Positions 6,820 through 15,107 of a stretch of DNA of 21,389 nucleotides are shown one piece after another. Position 1 is the stretch's first letter. Each line of letters begins with the position of its first letter. The position numbers were made by a program, and so were the translations under genes. A model generated the notes under the pieces. It ran no database searches, was not told where the DNA came from, and saw nothing but the letters and a program-made list of their open reading frames with translations. Origin of the DNA: Methanobacterium sp. PtaU1.Bin097 (GTDB lineage: Archaea > Methanobacteriota > Methanobacteria > Methanobacteriales > Methanobacteriaceae); contig MVQY01000175.1 in NCBI GenBank assembly GCA_002067325.1, positions 1 to 21,389 on the forward strand. The letters are read 5' to 3'.

Positions 6820-7229
6820 TCATATTGTTTTTGGGTCCTGTTCAGCGATACAAAAGCCACAAACAGCTCCAGGATTATCTTTTTGCCGTTCTTTCACTGG
6901 ACAAGGATACTTACCACCTTCATATTTTACTTTAAAACCTCCCGGGAAGGGTGTACCCACAGGATGTACCGATTCTTCTAAAATGAAGGTAGTATACAGT
7001 GATACGATCTTATATTATCCGGAAAAATACAGGGTTAAATCCGTTCATCACCTGTATTTCCTACGATAACTTTCCTGCACGTAACGGGCGTCATTTGCCA
7101 GGTAAAGACTGGACTGTACAATATCTTGTAATGTAATAAGTATTGCTTCATACTCCAAATACTTGAAAAAATTTATCAAGGGTTATCTCATCCCCCTGAG
7201 AGAACATCTTCAATCCTGTCAATTACCAT
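6820..7229 (-). pseudogene. UPF0305 (DUF2115) family protein, multiply frameshifted
   Basis: The C-terminal part is clear: a stretch reading FILEESVHPVGTPFPGGF, then YPCPVKERQKDNPG and VCGFCIAEQDPKTI, the conserved Cys-containing end of DUF2115. Upstream frames give MVIDRIEDVLSGG, then DEITLDKFF and LEYEAILITLQDIVQSSLYL, each in a different frame. Breaks are needed at a G5 run (7192-7196), near 7165, and around 7040-6990, where family sequence also seems to be missing. At about 136 codons it is shorter than the usual ~170-200 residue protein. Its ATG overlaps the acr3 stop, so it was translationally coupled as the last gene of the arsenic operon. Function of the family is unknown. Confidence 0.75.
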
Positions 7230-8319
7230 CACCCTTAACTGGTGGTTGAGCAAAATATCGTTTCTGGAAGATTAGTGCCACATTTACCAGGCTTATCAGT
7301 ACCGGGACTTCTATTAGGGGTCCGATTACCGCAGCAAATGCTACTCCTGATCCAATACCAAATACTGCCACTGCCACTGCAATGGCCAGTTCAAAGTTGT
7401 TACTGGCGGCAGTAAATGACAACGCTGAGGTTTTAGAGTAATCAGCCCCTATCTTATAGCCCATTAAGAATGTGATGAAGAACATAACCACGAAGTAGAT
7501 CAAAAGTGGAATGGCTATGATCACCACGTCGAAGGGTATCTGGACTATATAATTACCCTTCAAGCTGAACATGACGATTATAGTAAATAAAAGCGCTATC
7601 AAAGTTATAGGACTTATTTTAGGTATGAATTTCTCATGGTACCATATTTTCCCTTTCCTTTTAACCAGGAAGTATCTGGTTAATATTCCAGCTATAAATG
7701 GAATTCCCAGGTATATGAAGACACTTTCTGCTATCTGCACTATGCTGATATCCACTATGCTTCCCTGTATACCGAATAAAGGCGGTAATATGGTGATGAA
7801 AATATAGGCATAGACACTGTAGAAGAACACCTGGAATACACTGTTAAAGGCCACTAGACCCGCAGCGTATTCCGTATATCCCTTGGCGAGTTCATTCCAA
7901 ACGATGACCATGGCGATACAGCGTGCCAGGCCGATTAATATTAAACCAACCATGTATTCTGGGTAGTCGTGCAGGAAAACTATGGCCAGTACAAACATCA
8001 AGATGGGCCCTATTACCCAGTTTTGAGTTAAAGATAGGCCCAGTATTTTGGTGTCTTTGAAGACTTCGCCCAGCTCTTCATACCTGACCTTCGCCAGGGG
8101 AGGGTACATCATCAAAATCAACCCGATGGCAATGGGGATGCTGGTGGTCCCAACTGAGAATTGATTGATAGCTGATTCTACTCCTGGAAAAAAGTATCCT
8201 ATGGAAATACCAGCAGCCATGGCTAAGAAAATCCAGAGGGTTAAATATCTGTCTATAAACCCTAATCCTGGTGTGTCACAGATTTGGTCGGTAACTTCTG
8301 TGGTGGTGTCTTCTTTCAA
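7219..8319 (-). CDS. acr3: ACR3-type arsenite efflux permease
   Basis: The protein has about ten membrane helices and the ACR3 landmarks. LIGLARCIAMVIVWNELAKG carries the essential helix-4 cysteine (C134 with the start chosen here). AASNNFELAIAVAVAVFG carries the conserved Glu (E310), and the C-terminal segment is GPLIEVPVLISLV. It exports arsenite from the cytoplasm by exchange with protons. I choose the TTG at 8319 (366 residues). It follows a strong GGGGGAGG with seven bases of spacing, and the product then begins LKEDTTTEVTDQI. An ATG at 8421 in the same frame would give 400 residues but overlaps arsM by 68 bases and adds an N-terminus foreign to the family. It lies directly after arsM in the arsenic operon. 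Confidence 0.92.
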   Translation of the reverse strand: MKEDTTTEVTDQICDTPGLGFIDRYLTLWIFLAMAAGISIGYFFPGVESAINQFSVGTTSIPIAIGLILMMYPPLAKVRYEELGEVFKDTKILGLSLTQNWVIGPILMFVLAIVFLHDYPEYMVGLILIGLARCIAMVIVWNELAKGYTEYAAGLVAFNSVFQVFFYSVYAYIFITILPPLFGIQGSIVDISIVQIAESVFIYLGIPFIAGILTRYFLVKRKGKIWYHEKFIPKISPITLIALLFTIIVMFSLKGNYIVQIPFDVVIIAIPLLIYFVVMFFITFLMGYKIGADYSKTSALSFTAASNNFELAIAVAVAVFGIGSGVAFAAVIGPLIEVPVLISLVNVALIFQKRYFAQPPVKGDGN

Positions 8320-8326
8320 AATAAAA

Positions 8327-8344
8327 CCTCCCCCAAATGGGAGG
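8327..8344 (-). promoter_or_regulatory. Hairpin covering the acr3 ribosome binding site
   Basis: CCTCCC (minus-strand 8344-8339) can pair with GGGAGG (8332-8327) across a six-base loop ATTTGG. The 3' arm is the acr3 Shine-Dalgarno. The hairpin lies between the arsM stop (8354) and the TTG start (8319). It would hide the binding site unless opened by ribosomes finishing arsM or by a factor. Confidence 0.5.
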
Positions 8345-8353
8345 GGGGACTGT

Positions 8354-9124
8354 TTACTTACTTGCTTTAACCTGTATACTGAGGATTTTCCCTTCCAGGA
8401 GGGGTCCCATTTGTGGTTCACTGAAGTAGTGTGATTCCACTATCTCAACCCCAGAGAAACCAGCCTTTTTTATGATGTTCAGGTATTCTTCTTTTTCTAC
8501 GGCTCCACCGATACAGGCTGACCAGGCTGAGAAACTATTTCTTACCTCGTCGGGGAGTTGGCCTAGAGTGACCAGGTCCGAGACTAAGATCCTACCACCG
8601 GGTTTTAAGACTCGGAATGCTTCCCGGTAGGCTGCCAGCTTATCAGGGGTTAAATTTATGACACAGTTACTGATGATAAGGTCTACGGAGTTGTCTTCCA
8701 GGGGTAAATCTTCTATTTCCCCTAATTTGAATTCAACATTGTTGTAGCCACCTTTTTCTGCGTTTTTAACTGCAGTCTGGACCATTTCCTCGGTCATGTC
8801 CACACCGATTACTTTTCCCTGTTTTCCGACTTTGTTGGCTGCAAGAAATACATCTATTCCCCCACCTGAGCCCAGGTCCAGCACAGTATCTCCTTCGTGT
8901 ATCTCGGCCAGTGCTGTGGGGTTACCGCATCCTACTCCGAGTACAGCTTCTCCTGGAATGCTTTTTATCTCCTCTACAGTGTAACCAGCTGCTTTTGCCT
9001 GTTCTATGATGTTTGGTGCAGTTCCAGAGCAGCAGGAGCAGAATTGTGTTTCTCCAGTGGCTATTTTCGAGTATCTTTCCTTTACTGATTCTTTTATTTC
9101 CTTTTCTTTCAACATTCCCACCAT
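8354..9124 (-). CDS. arsM: Arsenite S-adenosylmethionine methyltransferase
   Basis: The 256-residue protein is a class I methyltransferase with the SAM loop VLDLGSGGGIDVFLAA (80-95) and acidic residue D108 in VIGVDMT. The three cysteines that bind As(III) in ArsM are present: C65 in VLGVGCGNP, C153 in ISNCVINL and C203 in WSACIGGA. There is also an N-terminal FCSCCSG cluster (28-34). It methylates arsenite to methylated arsenicals in the cytoplasm. The ATG at 9124 lacks a ribosome binding site, and an ATG at 9115 is an alternative. It starts ten bases after the broken ICL/PEP-mutase gene and is followed by acr3, so methylation and efflux are expressed together. Confidence 0.93.
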   Translation of the reverse strand: MVGMLKEKEIKESVKERYSKIATGETQFCSCCSGTAPNIIEQAKAAGYTVEEIKSIPGEAVLGVGCGNPTALAEIHEGDTVLDLGSGGGIDVFLAANKVGKQGKVIGVDMTEEMVQTAVKNAEKGGYNNVEFKLGEIEDLPLEDNSVDLIISNCVINLTPDKLAAYREAFRVLKPGGRILVSDLVTLGQLPDEVRNSFSAWSACIGGAVEKEEYLNIIKKAGFSGVEIVESHYFSEPQMGPLLEGKILSIQVKASK

Positions 9125-9134
9125 AATCTATTTT

Positions 9135-9917
9135 TTAAATTTTGTACATTTCATCGTTTATTACCATATTAAGAGCTTTCTCCATGCCATCTATACTTGA
9201 AAGTAGGAGTAGAGTGGGCAGACTGACCCTGGCTACTCCACAGTTTTCTAAATCTTTTAAAGTAAAGTTCTTCATGTTGTAGGCAGCCCAGCTGCGATGC
9301 TTACCGGGCCTTTAACTTCCTTCTTTATCTGTTTGACCTCGTCGAGAGTTTCTACATATGTAATGAATGCTAAATCGGCCTGGCACCTAAATATTGATTG
9401 GCACGTTCTATTGCAATTTCCAACCCGTCCTCTCTACTTTGGGTGGATTTTAATGCATCTGTACGGCCGTTTATTATGAAATCAGGGACGTTCTTTGTTT
9501 CTGCTATTTTCCGGGCGGCTGTGATTTCCCCTATCATTGAATCTTCATCAACTATATAAACGGTACGTTTTCCATCTGGGATCTGGTCTTCCAGGTTAAG
9601 GCCGGCCACACCAGTATCAATGAACCTTTGGATGGTACCCGAGACATATTCCGGCCCGCCATAACCGTCTTCTGCATCAGCCATAACCGGTATATCCACT
9701 GATTCTACTATTTTCTGAGTTAAGATGAGATTTTCTTCAAGTGAAACATCTGCCTCACTTTCATATCCCACTTCCTACAGAAAACTGTACCCGGAACATT
9801 GCACCGCTTTAAAACCTGTCTTTTCATTAATTTGGCACTGAGGGGATTGAAAGCATCGGGCATGATGAGTGTTTCTTTGGAATTTATGAGTTTTCTAAGC
9901 ACTGTGCATTTGTCCAT
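9135..9917 (-). pseudogene. Isocitrate lyase/PEP mutase family protein, frameshifted
   Basis: Joining frames gives a near complete family member: MDKCTVLRKLINSKETLIMP DAFNPLSAKL, then GFKAVQCSGYSF, VDIPVMADAEDGYGG, GVAGLNLEDQIPDGKR, DFIINGRTDAL, DLAFITYVETLDEVKQIKKE and a C-terminal LKDLENCGVARVSLPTLLLL. Breaks are needed near 9840-9835, 9780, 9375 and 9283. The ADAEDGYGG and NLEDQ motifs place it in the ICL/PEP mutase superfamily. After LEDQ it lacks the KRCG catalytic motif of isocitrate and methylisocitrate lyases, so it belongs to the less characterised PEP_mutase-like group. It would be the first gene of the arsenic operon. As read no full protein can be made. Confidence 0.8.
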
Positions 9918-9942
9918 AAGAATTTCCCCTGCCCATCTCTAA

Positions 9943-9963
9943 AATCAATATTGATATCAATAT
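9943..9963. promoter_or_regulatory. Palindromic operator between divergent arsenic genes
   Basis: ATATTGATATCAATAT (9948-9963) is a perfect 16-bp palindrome. It overlaps a second perfect dyad, ATCAATATTGAT (9944-9955), so three ATCAAT half-sites are stacked. It lies 26 bases before the leftward gene start and just beside the TATA element shared by both directions, a position suited to an ArsR-type repressor. The TTGAT/ATCAA arms resemble known ArsR operators. No arsR gene is in the window. Confidence 0.6.
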
Positions 9964-9986
9964 ATTTAAATCTATGGATATATTTA
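9961..9986. promoter_or_regulatory. Divergent TATA elements of arsC and the arsenic operon
   Basis: TATATTTAAA (9961-9970) reads as a TATA box in both directions and is centred about 31 bases before the arsC ATG at 9997. A second candidate, ATATATTTAA, lies at 9977-9986. arsC has no ribosome binding site, so a leaderless message is likely. For the leftward operon, initiation near 9940 would leave a ~25-base leader with a GGGG element. Confidence 0.5.
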
Positions 9987-9996
9987 ATAAGTATTT

Positions 9997-10444
9997 ATGG
10001 GATCTAAAAATTTAAAGACAAAAGTTTTATTCATCTGCAAACATAATTCTGCCCGGTCTCAAATGGCGGAAGGACTTTTAAATTCAATATACGGTGAATA
10101 TTTTGAAGCTTACAGTGCCGGTACAGATCCAGACATTTTAAACCCCTGCGCAGTGAAAGTAATGGCCGATAGGGGGTATCGATATATCCCGGAACCGATC
10201 CAAAAGCCTGAAGGAATTTGAAGGTAAAAAATTTGATTACATGGTTACAGTTTGTGAAGGGGAAAGTGGTGCCTGCCCATTTTTCCCGGGAGGAAGAACT
10301 CATATCCATAGATCATTCCCAGACCCATCTGTAGTAGATGAAGATACAAAAGTAAAAGTCTTCACCCGGCTTAGGGATGAAATTGAAGAGTGGATAAAAC
10401 GGAAATTCCAGGGTGATATCCCATTAAAACCAGATGCCATTTGA
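9997..10444 (+). pseudogene. arsC: Arsenate reductase ArsC (LMW-phosphatase type), one frameshift
   Basis: The first frame (74 codons) holds the catalytic loop CKHNSARSQMAEG, with C14 and R20 forming the CX5R phosphate-binding loop. It continues FEAYSAGTDPD and VKVMADRG. The rest reads in another frame: SRNRSKSLKEFEGKKFDYMV, then TVCEGESGACPFFPG with the two resolving cysteines, and LRDEIEEWIKRKF at the end. A single extra G in the G5 run at 10172-10176 explains the break; with four G the gene is a normal ~149-residue ArsC. The enzyme reduces arsenate to arsenite, the substrate of ArsM and ACR3. Either the gene is freshly inactivated, or the run is mis-sequenced or variable in length. Confidence 0.85.
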
Positions 10445-10455
10445 AAATCTTAGAA

Positions 10456-10565
10456 GGAATTAATAAAATAAAAAAAAATTCCTAGATGGAATTGAGACTA
10501 AAAAAACAGAATAAAAATAAATAATCTTAGATGAGTTAACTAAAAACAGAATAAAAAATTTAAAA
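10456..10565. terminator. Convergent terminator region with T tracts in both directions
   Basis: Between arsC and the DUF22 gene lies an A-rich block. On the minus strand it gives several U tracts, including two copies of a TTTTTATTCTGTTTTT-like element 42 bp apart (around 10500 and 10542). GGAATT at 10456 and AATTCC at 10477 can pair around an A-rich loop. This fits multiple T-tract termination of the ATP synthase operon and of arsC. Confidence 0.55.
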
Positions 10566-10572
10566 AATAGAT

Positions 10573-10956
10573 TTAATGGGTCAGTTTAATGGGTAAAAGG
10601 ATTAAAACACCCAGTAAATCGTTTTCTTCTATCTTGCAATCCAGTGCAGCGGCAAAGAGTGCTGTGTCAGCACTTCGTTCCATGCTTATGGGGAGTGAGG
10701 TTTCCTCACCGACTGCCATGGCTTGGCCGTAGATATTTGAGGCATAGGCGCTCATGAAACATATCGTGTTGCCCTCTATCTTGATGGGTTTGATCTCTAT
10801 GGATTTGATCTCACCGGCCTTGAACTTCTTATCCTCAGCAGCTATTATGGCCCTTAGATCACCGGATATTGTGCCGATGTTGAAGTCAAGGGTGCGGTGG
10901 CTGTGTTCTGCGAGCTCCCTTTTCACCTGGTCCAGCCGGGTTATTATCCTGACCAT
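10573..10956 (-). CDS. DUF22-family protein at the end of the ATP synthase operon
   Basis: The 127-residue protein begins MVRIITRLDQVKRELAEHSH, continues DFNIGTISGDLRAIIAAEDK and ends GVLILLPIKLTH. It appears soluble and mostly beta. I recognise it as the DUF22-type conserved protein of Methanobacteriales, with moderate certainty. Its ATG overlaps the atpD stop (TGATG), so translation is coupled to the ATP synthase genes. That position suggests a link to the enzyme, its assembly or its regulation, but no function is known. No cysteine pair or nucleotide motif is apparent. Confidence 0.65.
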   Translation of the reverse strand: MVRIITRLDQVKRELAEHSHRTLDFNIGTISGDLRAIIAAEDKKFKAGEIKSIEIKPIKIEGNTICFMSAYASNIYGQAMAVGEETSLPISMERSADTALFAAALDCKIEENDLLGVLILLPIKLTH

Positions 10957-11603
10957 CAGGCCTCACCCTCCGACATGGTTTTTTTGATCATCTTGAGCCT
11001 TACGAAGTTTTCCCTGTCCATCTCCTCCAACCTCATCTCGATATACTTCACTGTGTTCTGGAGTCTGGGGATGATGATATGCTCTAAAGCGTTCACCCTT
11101 CTCTTTGTTGATTCTATTTCAACTGCAAGTAGTGTGATGGTCTTTTCTATCTCACCTAGTTCTATTATCAAAGCCACGGATTCCTCAAATTTACCGGCGG
11201 CATCATCCAGTTTAACAGATGTGTCCATAAATCCGTATCCCCTCTCGACGATTGTCCGTTTTTGGATGTCGTAATCCATGACTGGTACAACTACACCCAT
11301 AACACTTCGGGAGTCCACATCGATGTCGACGGATTCTTTAACTGACATGGCAGCCTTTTTAACTGCCAGGTCGCCCATGGCTATCTGGGCAGCTGTGAGG
11401 TCATCATAGGCTTCTTTAAGGTTATCTGCCACCTTCTCCCGGGATCCTTTAACCCGGTCCAGGATGTTGAAGAACTCCATGATCAACGCGTTCCTCTTCT
11501 CCTTAAGAAGGCTGTGGCCTTTAACTGCCAATTTCTCCCTTTGTTTTAGTTTTAGAAGCTCCATCCGCGTGGGATTTATGCCTTCTATCATTTCTTGTGC
11601 CAT
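10956..11603 (-). CDS. atpD: A-type ATP synthase subunit D
   Basis: The 215-residue protein is the central stalk shaft of the A1 sector. Its two long helices form an antiparallel coiled coil: the N-terminal INPTRMELLKLKQREKLAVK and C-terminal RRVNALEHIIIPRLQNTVKY segments are the family signatures. With subunit F it turns inside the A3B3 head and transmits rotation to subunit C and the K ring. Length is normal. A ribosome binding site (GAGGT) lies 10 bases upstream. Unlike its neighbours it is separated from atpB by 29 bases, which contain a hairpin followed by six U. Confidence 0.97.
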   Translation of the reverse strand: MAQEMIEGINPTRMELLKLKQREKLAVKGHSLLKEKRNALIMEFFNILDRVKGSREKVADNLKEAYDDLTAAQIAMGDLAVKKAAMSVKESVDIDVDSRSVMGVVVPVMDYDIQKRTIVERGYGFMDTSVKLDDAAGKFEESVALIIELGEIEKTITLLAVEIESTKRRVNALEHIIIPRLQNTVKYIEMRLEEMDRENFVRLKMIKKTMSEGEA

Positions 11604-11617
11604 TTTTCTATACCTCT

Positions 11618-11632
11618 AAAAAAGATAAAGGT

Positions 11633-11643
<11 letters not shown>
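11618..11643 (-). terminator. Terminator-like hairpin between atpB and atpD
   Basis: On the minus strand ATAAAGG pairs with CCTTTAT (7 bp, loop ATAAA) and is followed by C and six T. The loop contains the atpB stop codon. The form is that of an intrinsic terminator or an RNA processing stem, inside the operon and exactly at the boundary between a three-copy subunit (B) and a one-copy subunit (D). Partial read-through is inferred. Confidence 0.5.
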
Positions 11644-13033
<1,390 letters not shown>

Positions 13034-13035
13034 TT

Positions 13036-14790
13036 TTACGCACCTCCAGCCTGTTCAACTATCTTGTCCTGGATCTCCTTGATCTGTGCATCGAATTCAT
13101 CTTCTGGTATGAACTTCATCCTTCCTATTTCTTCCTTAACCGGTAGGTTGGTCAGGGCATCGGATGGTGCTCCGCGGTCCAGAGCTTCAGTAGCTTTCTC
13201 TTGGTACAATAAAATGGTCTTAAGCATCTGGTACTGTTTGGTTGAGGAGCAGTAAGTGTCTACCTCGTGGTATGCGTTCTGCTGCAGGAAGTCCTCCCTG
13301 ATCATACGGGTACTCTCCAAAGTTATCCTCTCACGGTCAGGCAGTGCGTCTGGTCCCACCAGCTGCACGATCTCCTGTAGTTCTGCTTCCTTCTGTAGGA
13401 GTATCATGGCATCGTCACGGGCTTTCCTCCAGTTTCCGCCGACGGTGCTGTCCCACCAGCCCTGCACACTGTCCACGTAGAGCGAATAGCTCTGTAGCCA
13501 GTCTATGGATGGGAAGTGTCTTTTATCTGCAAGTGAAGCATCTAATGCCCAGAACACTTTACATATACGCAGGGTGTTCTGTGTTACCGGTTCAGAGAGG
13601 TCTCCGCCGGGTGGTGATACTGCACCCACTACACTTACCGAGGATATTTTATCTTCGGTTCCCACGGTGGTCACTCGGCCGGCCCTTTCATAGAACTGTG
13701 CCAGACGTGATGCTAAATAAGCGGGGTATCCTTCTTCACCAGGCATCTCCTCGAGCCTACCGGAGATCTCCCTCATAGCCTCAGCCCATCTTGATGTGGA
13801 GTCGGCCATGAGTGCTACGTCGTATCCCTGGTCTCGGAAGTATTCTGCTATGGTGATCCCAGTGTACACGCAGGCTTCCCTTGCTGCCACCGGCATGTTT
13901 GATGTGTTAGCGATAAGTACGGTTCGGTCCATGAGTGGCTTACCTGTTTTAGGGTCCTCGAGTTCAGGGAATTCCTTCAACACTTCGGTCATCTCGTTTC
14001 CACGTTCACCGCAACCTACGTAAACGATGATATCTGCGTCGGCCCATTTTGCTAGTTGCTGTTGGGTAACGGTTTTACCTGATCCGAATGGTCCTGGTAT
14101 GGCTGCGGTCCCACCTTTAGCCACTGGGAAAAAGGTGTCCTGTGCCCTTTGACCAGTTACTAGTGGTATGTCCGGGTCTAACTTGTTCTTGTATGGCCTT
14201 CCGACCCTTACCGGCCATTTCTGCATTAGCTGTACTTTTTCGGTGCCTTTAGGAGTTTCTACCTCGGCGATATCCTCTTCCACGGCGTACTCCCCTTCAG
14301 CTACTATGCTTTTCAGGGTTCCGGACACGTTTGGTGGTACCATTATCTTCTGCACCACTGCAGAAGTTTCCTGTACCTCACCCAATATGTCTCCTCCCTG
14401 TACTTCTGCACCGGCCTTTACGATGGGTGTGAATTTCCATTTTTTATCCTTAGGAAGGGCCGGTACAGCCACTCCCCTTTCAATGTAATCTCCAGTTAAC
14501 AGTTTGATGTTTTCCAGTGGCCTCTGAATTCCATCGAAGATAGAACCGATGATTCCTGGTCCTAATTCCACGGAGAGTGGTCCTCCAGTACTTTCAACTA
14601 TTTCACCGGGTTTCATACCGGCTGTTTCTTCGTATACCTGGATGGTTGCAGTGTCACCTTCGAGTTCAATTATCTCACCGATGAGCTTGTCTGCACCGAC
14701 TCTGACCATCTCGTACATCTGAGTCCCTTTCATACCGTCAGCGGTTATAACGGGACCTGCTATCTTTATTATTTTTCCTTCTGTAATCAT
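13036..14790 (-). CDS. atpA: A-type ATP synthase catalytic subunit A
   Basis: The 584-residue protein is the catalytic subunit that makes ATP at the A/B interface. It has the beta-barrel N-terminus, the A-type insertion (the non-homologous region, about 115-190) and the P-loop GPFGSGKT at 233-240. The catalytic GER motif (GCGERGNEM, from about 259) and SRWAEAMREISGRLEEMPGE follow. The length is that of an uninterrupted A subunit, and no intein is present although this gene carries one in some archaea. It overlaps atpF by four bases (ATGA). Confidence 0.98.
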   Translation of the reverse strand: MITEGKIIKIAGPVITADGMKGTQMYEMVRVGADKLIGEIIELEGDTATIQVYEETAGMKPGEIVESTGGPLSVELGPGIIGSIFDGIQRPLENIKLLTGDYIERGVAVPALPKDKKWKFTPIVKAGAEVQGGDILGEVQETSAVVQKIMVPPNVSGTLKSIVAEGEYAVEEDIAEVETPKGTEKVQLMQKWPVRVGRPYKNKLDPDIPLVTGQRAQDTFFPVAKGGTAAIPGPFGSGKTVTQQQLAKWADADIIVYVGCGERGNEMTEVLKEFPELEDPKTGKPLMDRTVLIANTSNMPVAAREACVYTGITIAEYFRDQGYDVALMADSTSRWAEAMREISGRLEEMPGEEGYPAYLASRLAQFYERAGRVTTVGTEDKISSVSVVGAVSPPGGDLSEPVTQNTLRICKVFWALDASLADKRHFPSIDWLQSYSLYVDSVQGWWDSTVGGNWRKARDDAMILLQKEAELQEIVQLVGPDALPDRERITLESTRMIREDFLQQNAYHEVDTYCSSTKQYQMLKTILLYQEKATEALDRGAPSDALTNLPVKEEIGRMKFIPEDEFDAQIKEIQDKIVEQAGGA

Positions 14791-15107
14791 TTTACCATCT
14801 CAACCCCAATTACTCGTTTTATAAGCTCTCTTAACGGGTCGGTTTCCCTTTCAATTGAGCCTGTTTTGTCTGGTATTTCAATTATCATGGGTAATGCGCG
14901 TTCACTGGTTAAACTATCTATCTTCTCTCTCAACTCATCTCCAATCTTTTCTGTAGTTATTATAACAGAGTAATCTTCTCGAACAAGATCTTCCAGTTTT
15001 GCACCTGCTTCCTCTGTGTTTTTCACGGGATATCCTTCCTTTATACCTCCCAGCATAAATCCGGTGACTGTGTCCTGGTCGGCTATAACTGCTATTTTTG
15101 ATGTCAT
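14787..15107 (-). CDS. atpF: A-type ATP synthase subunit F
   Basis: The 106-residue protein has the small CheY-like fold of the family: KIAVIADQDTVTGFMLGGIK at the N-terminus, YSVIITTEKIGDELREKID in the middle and PMIIEIPDKTGS toward the end. It binds the subunit D shaft at the base of the head and is part of the rotor. Both junctions are ATGA overlaps, with atpC upstream and atpA downstream, so translation is coupled through three genes. An AAGGAGATG element precedes the start. Confidence 0.95.
   Translation of the reverse strand: MTSKIAVIADQDTVTGFMLGGIKEGYPVKNTEEAGAKLEDLVREDYSVIITTEKIGDELREKIDSLTSERALPMIIEIPDKTGSIERETDPLRELIKRVIGVEMVK

Noticed and set aside
6267..6860. A 197-codon minus-strand frame opposite the TauE/SafE gene
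   Set aside because: The plus strand encodes a clear permease with motif and promoter; the antisense frame has no family features.
7219..8421. 400-residue version of ACR3 starting at 8421
   Set aside because: It overlaps arsM by 68 bases and its first 34 residues, including a run encoded by the hairpin, look unlike the family. The TTG at 8319 has a strong ribosome binding site.
9997..10444. Programmed ribosomal frameshift in arsC
   Set aside because: No slippery heptamer and stimulatory structure is apparent, and the family is not known to use recoding. A G-run length change explains the break more simply.
13036..14790. Intein in the catalytic subunit gene atpA
   Set aside because: The P-loop region is continuous and the protein length is that of an uninterrupted subunit.
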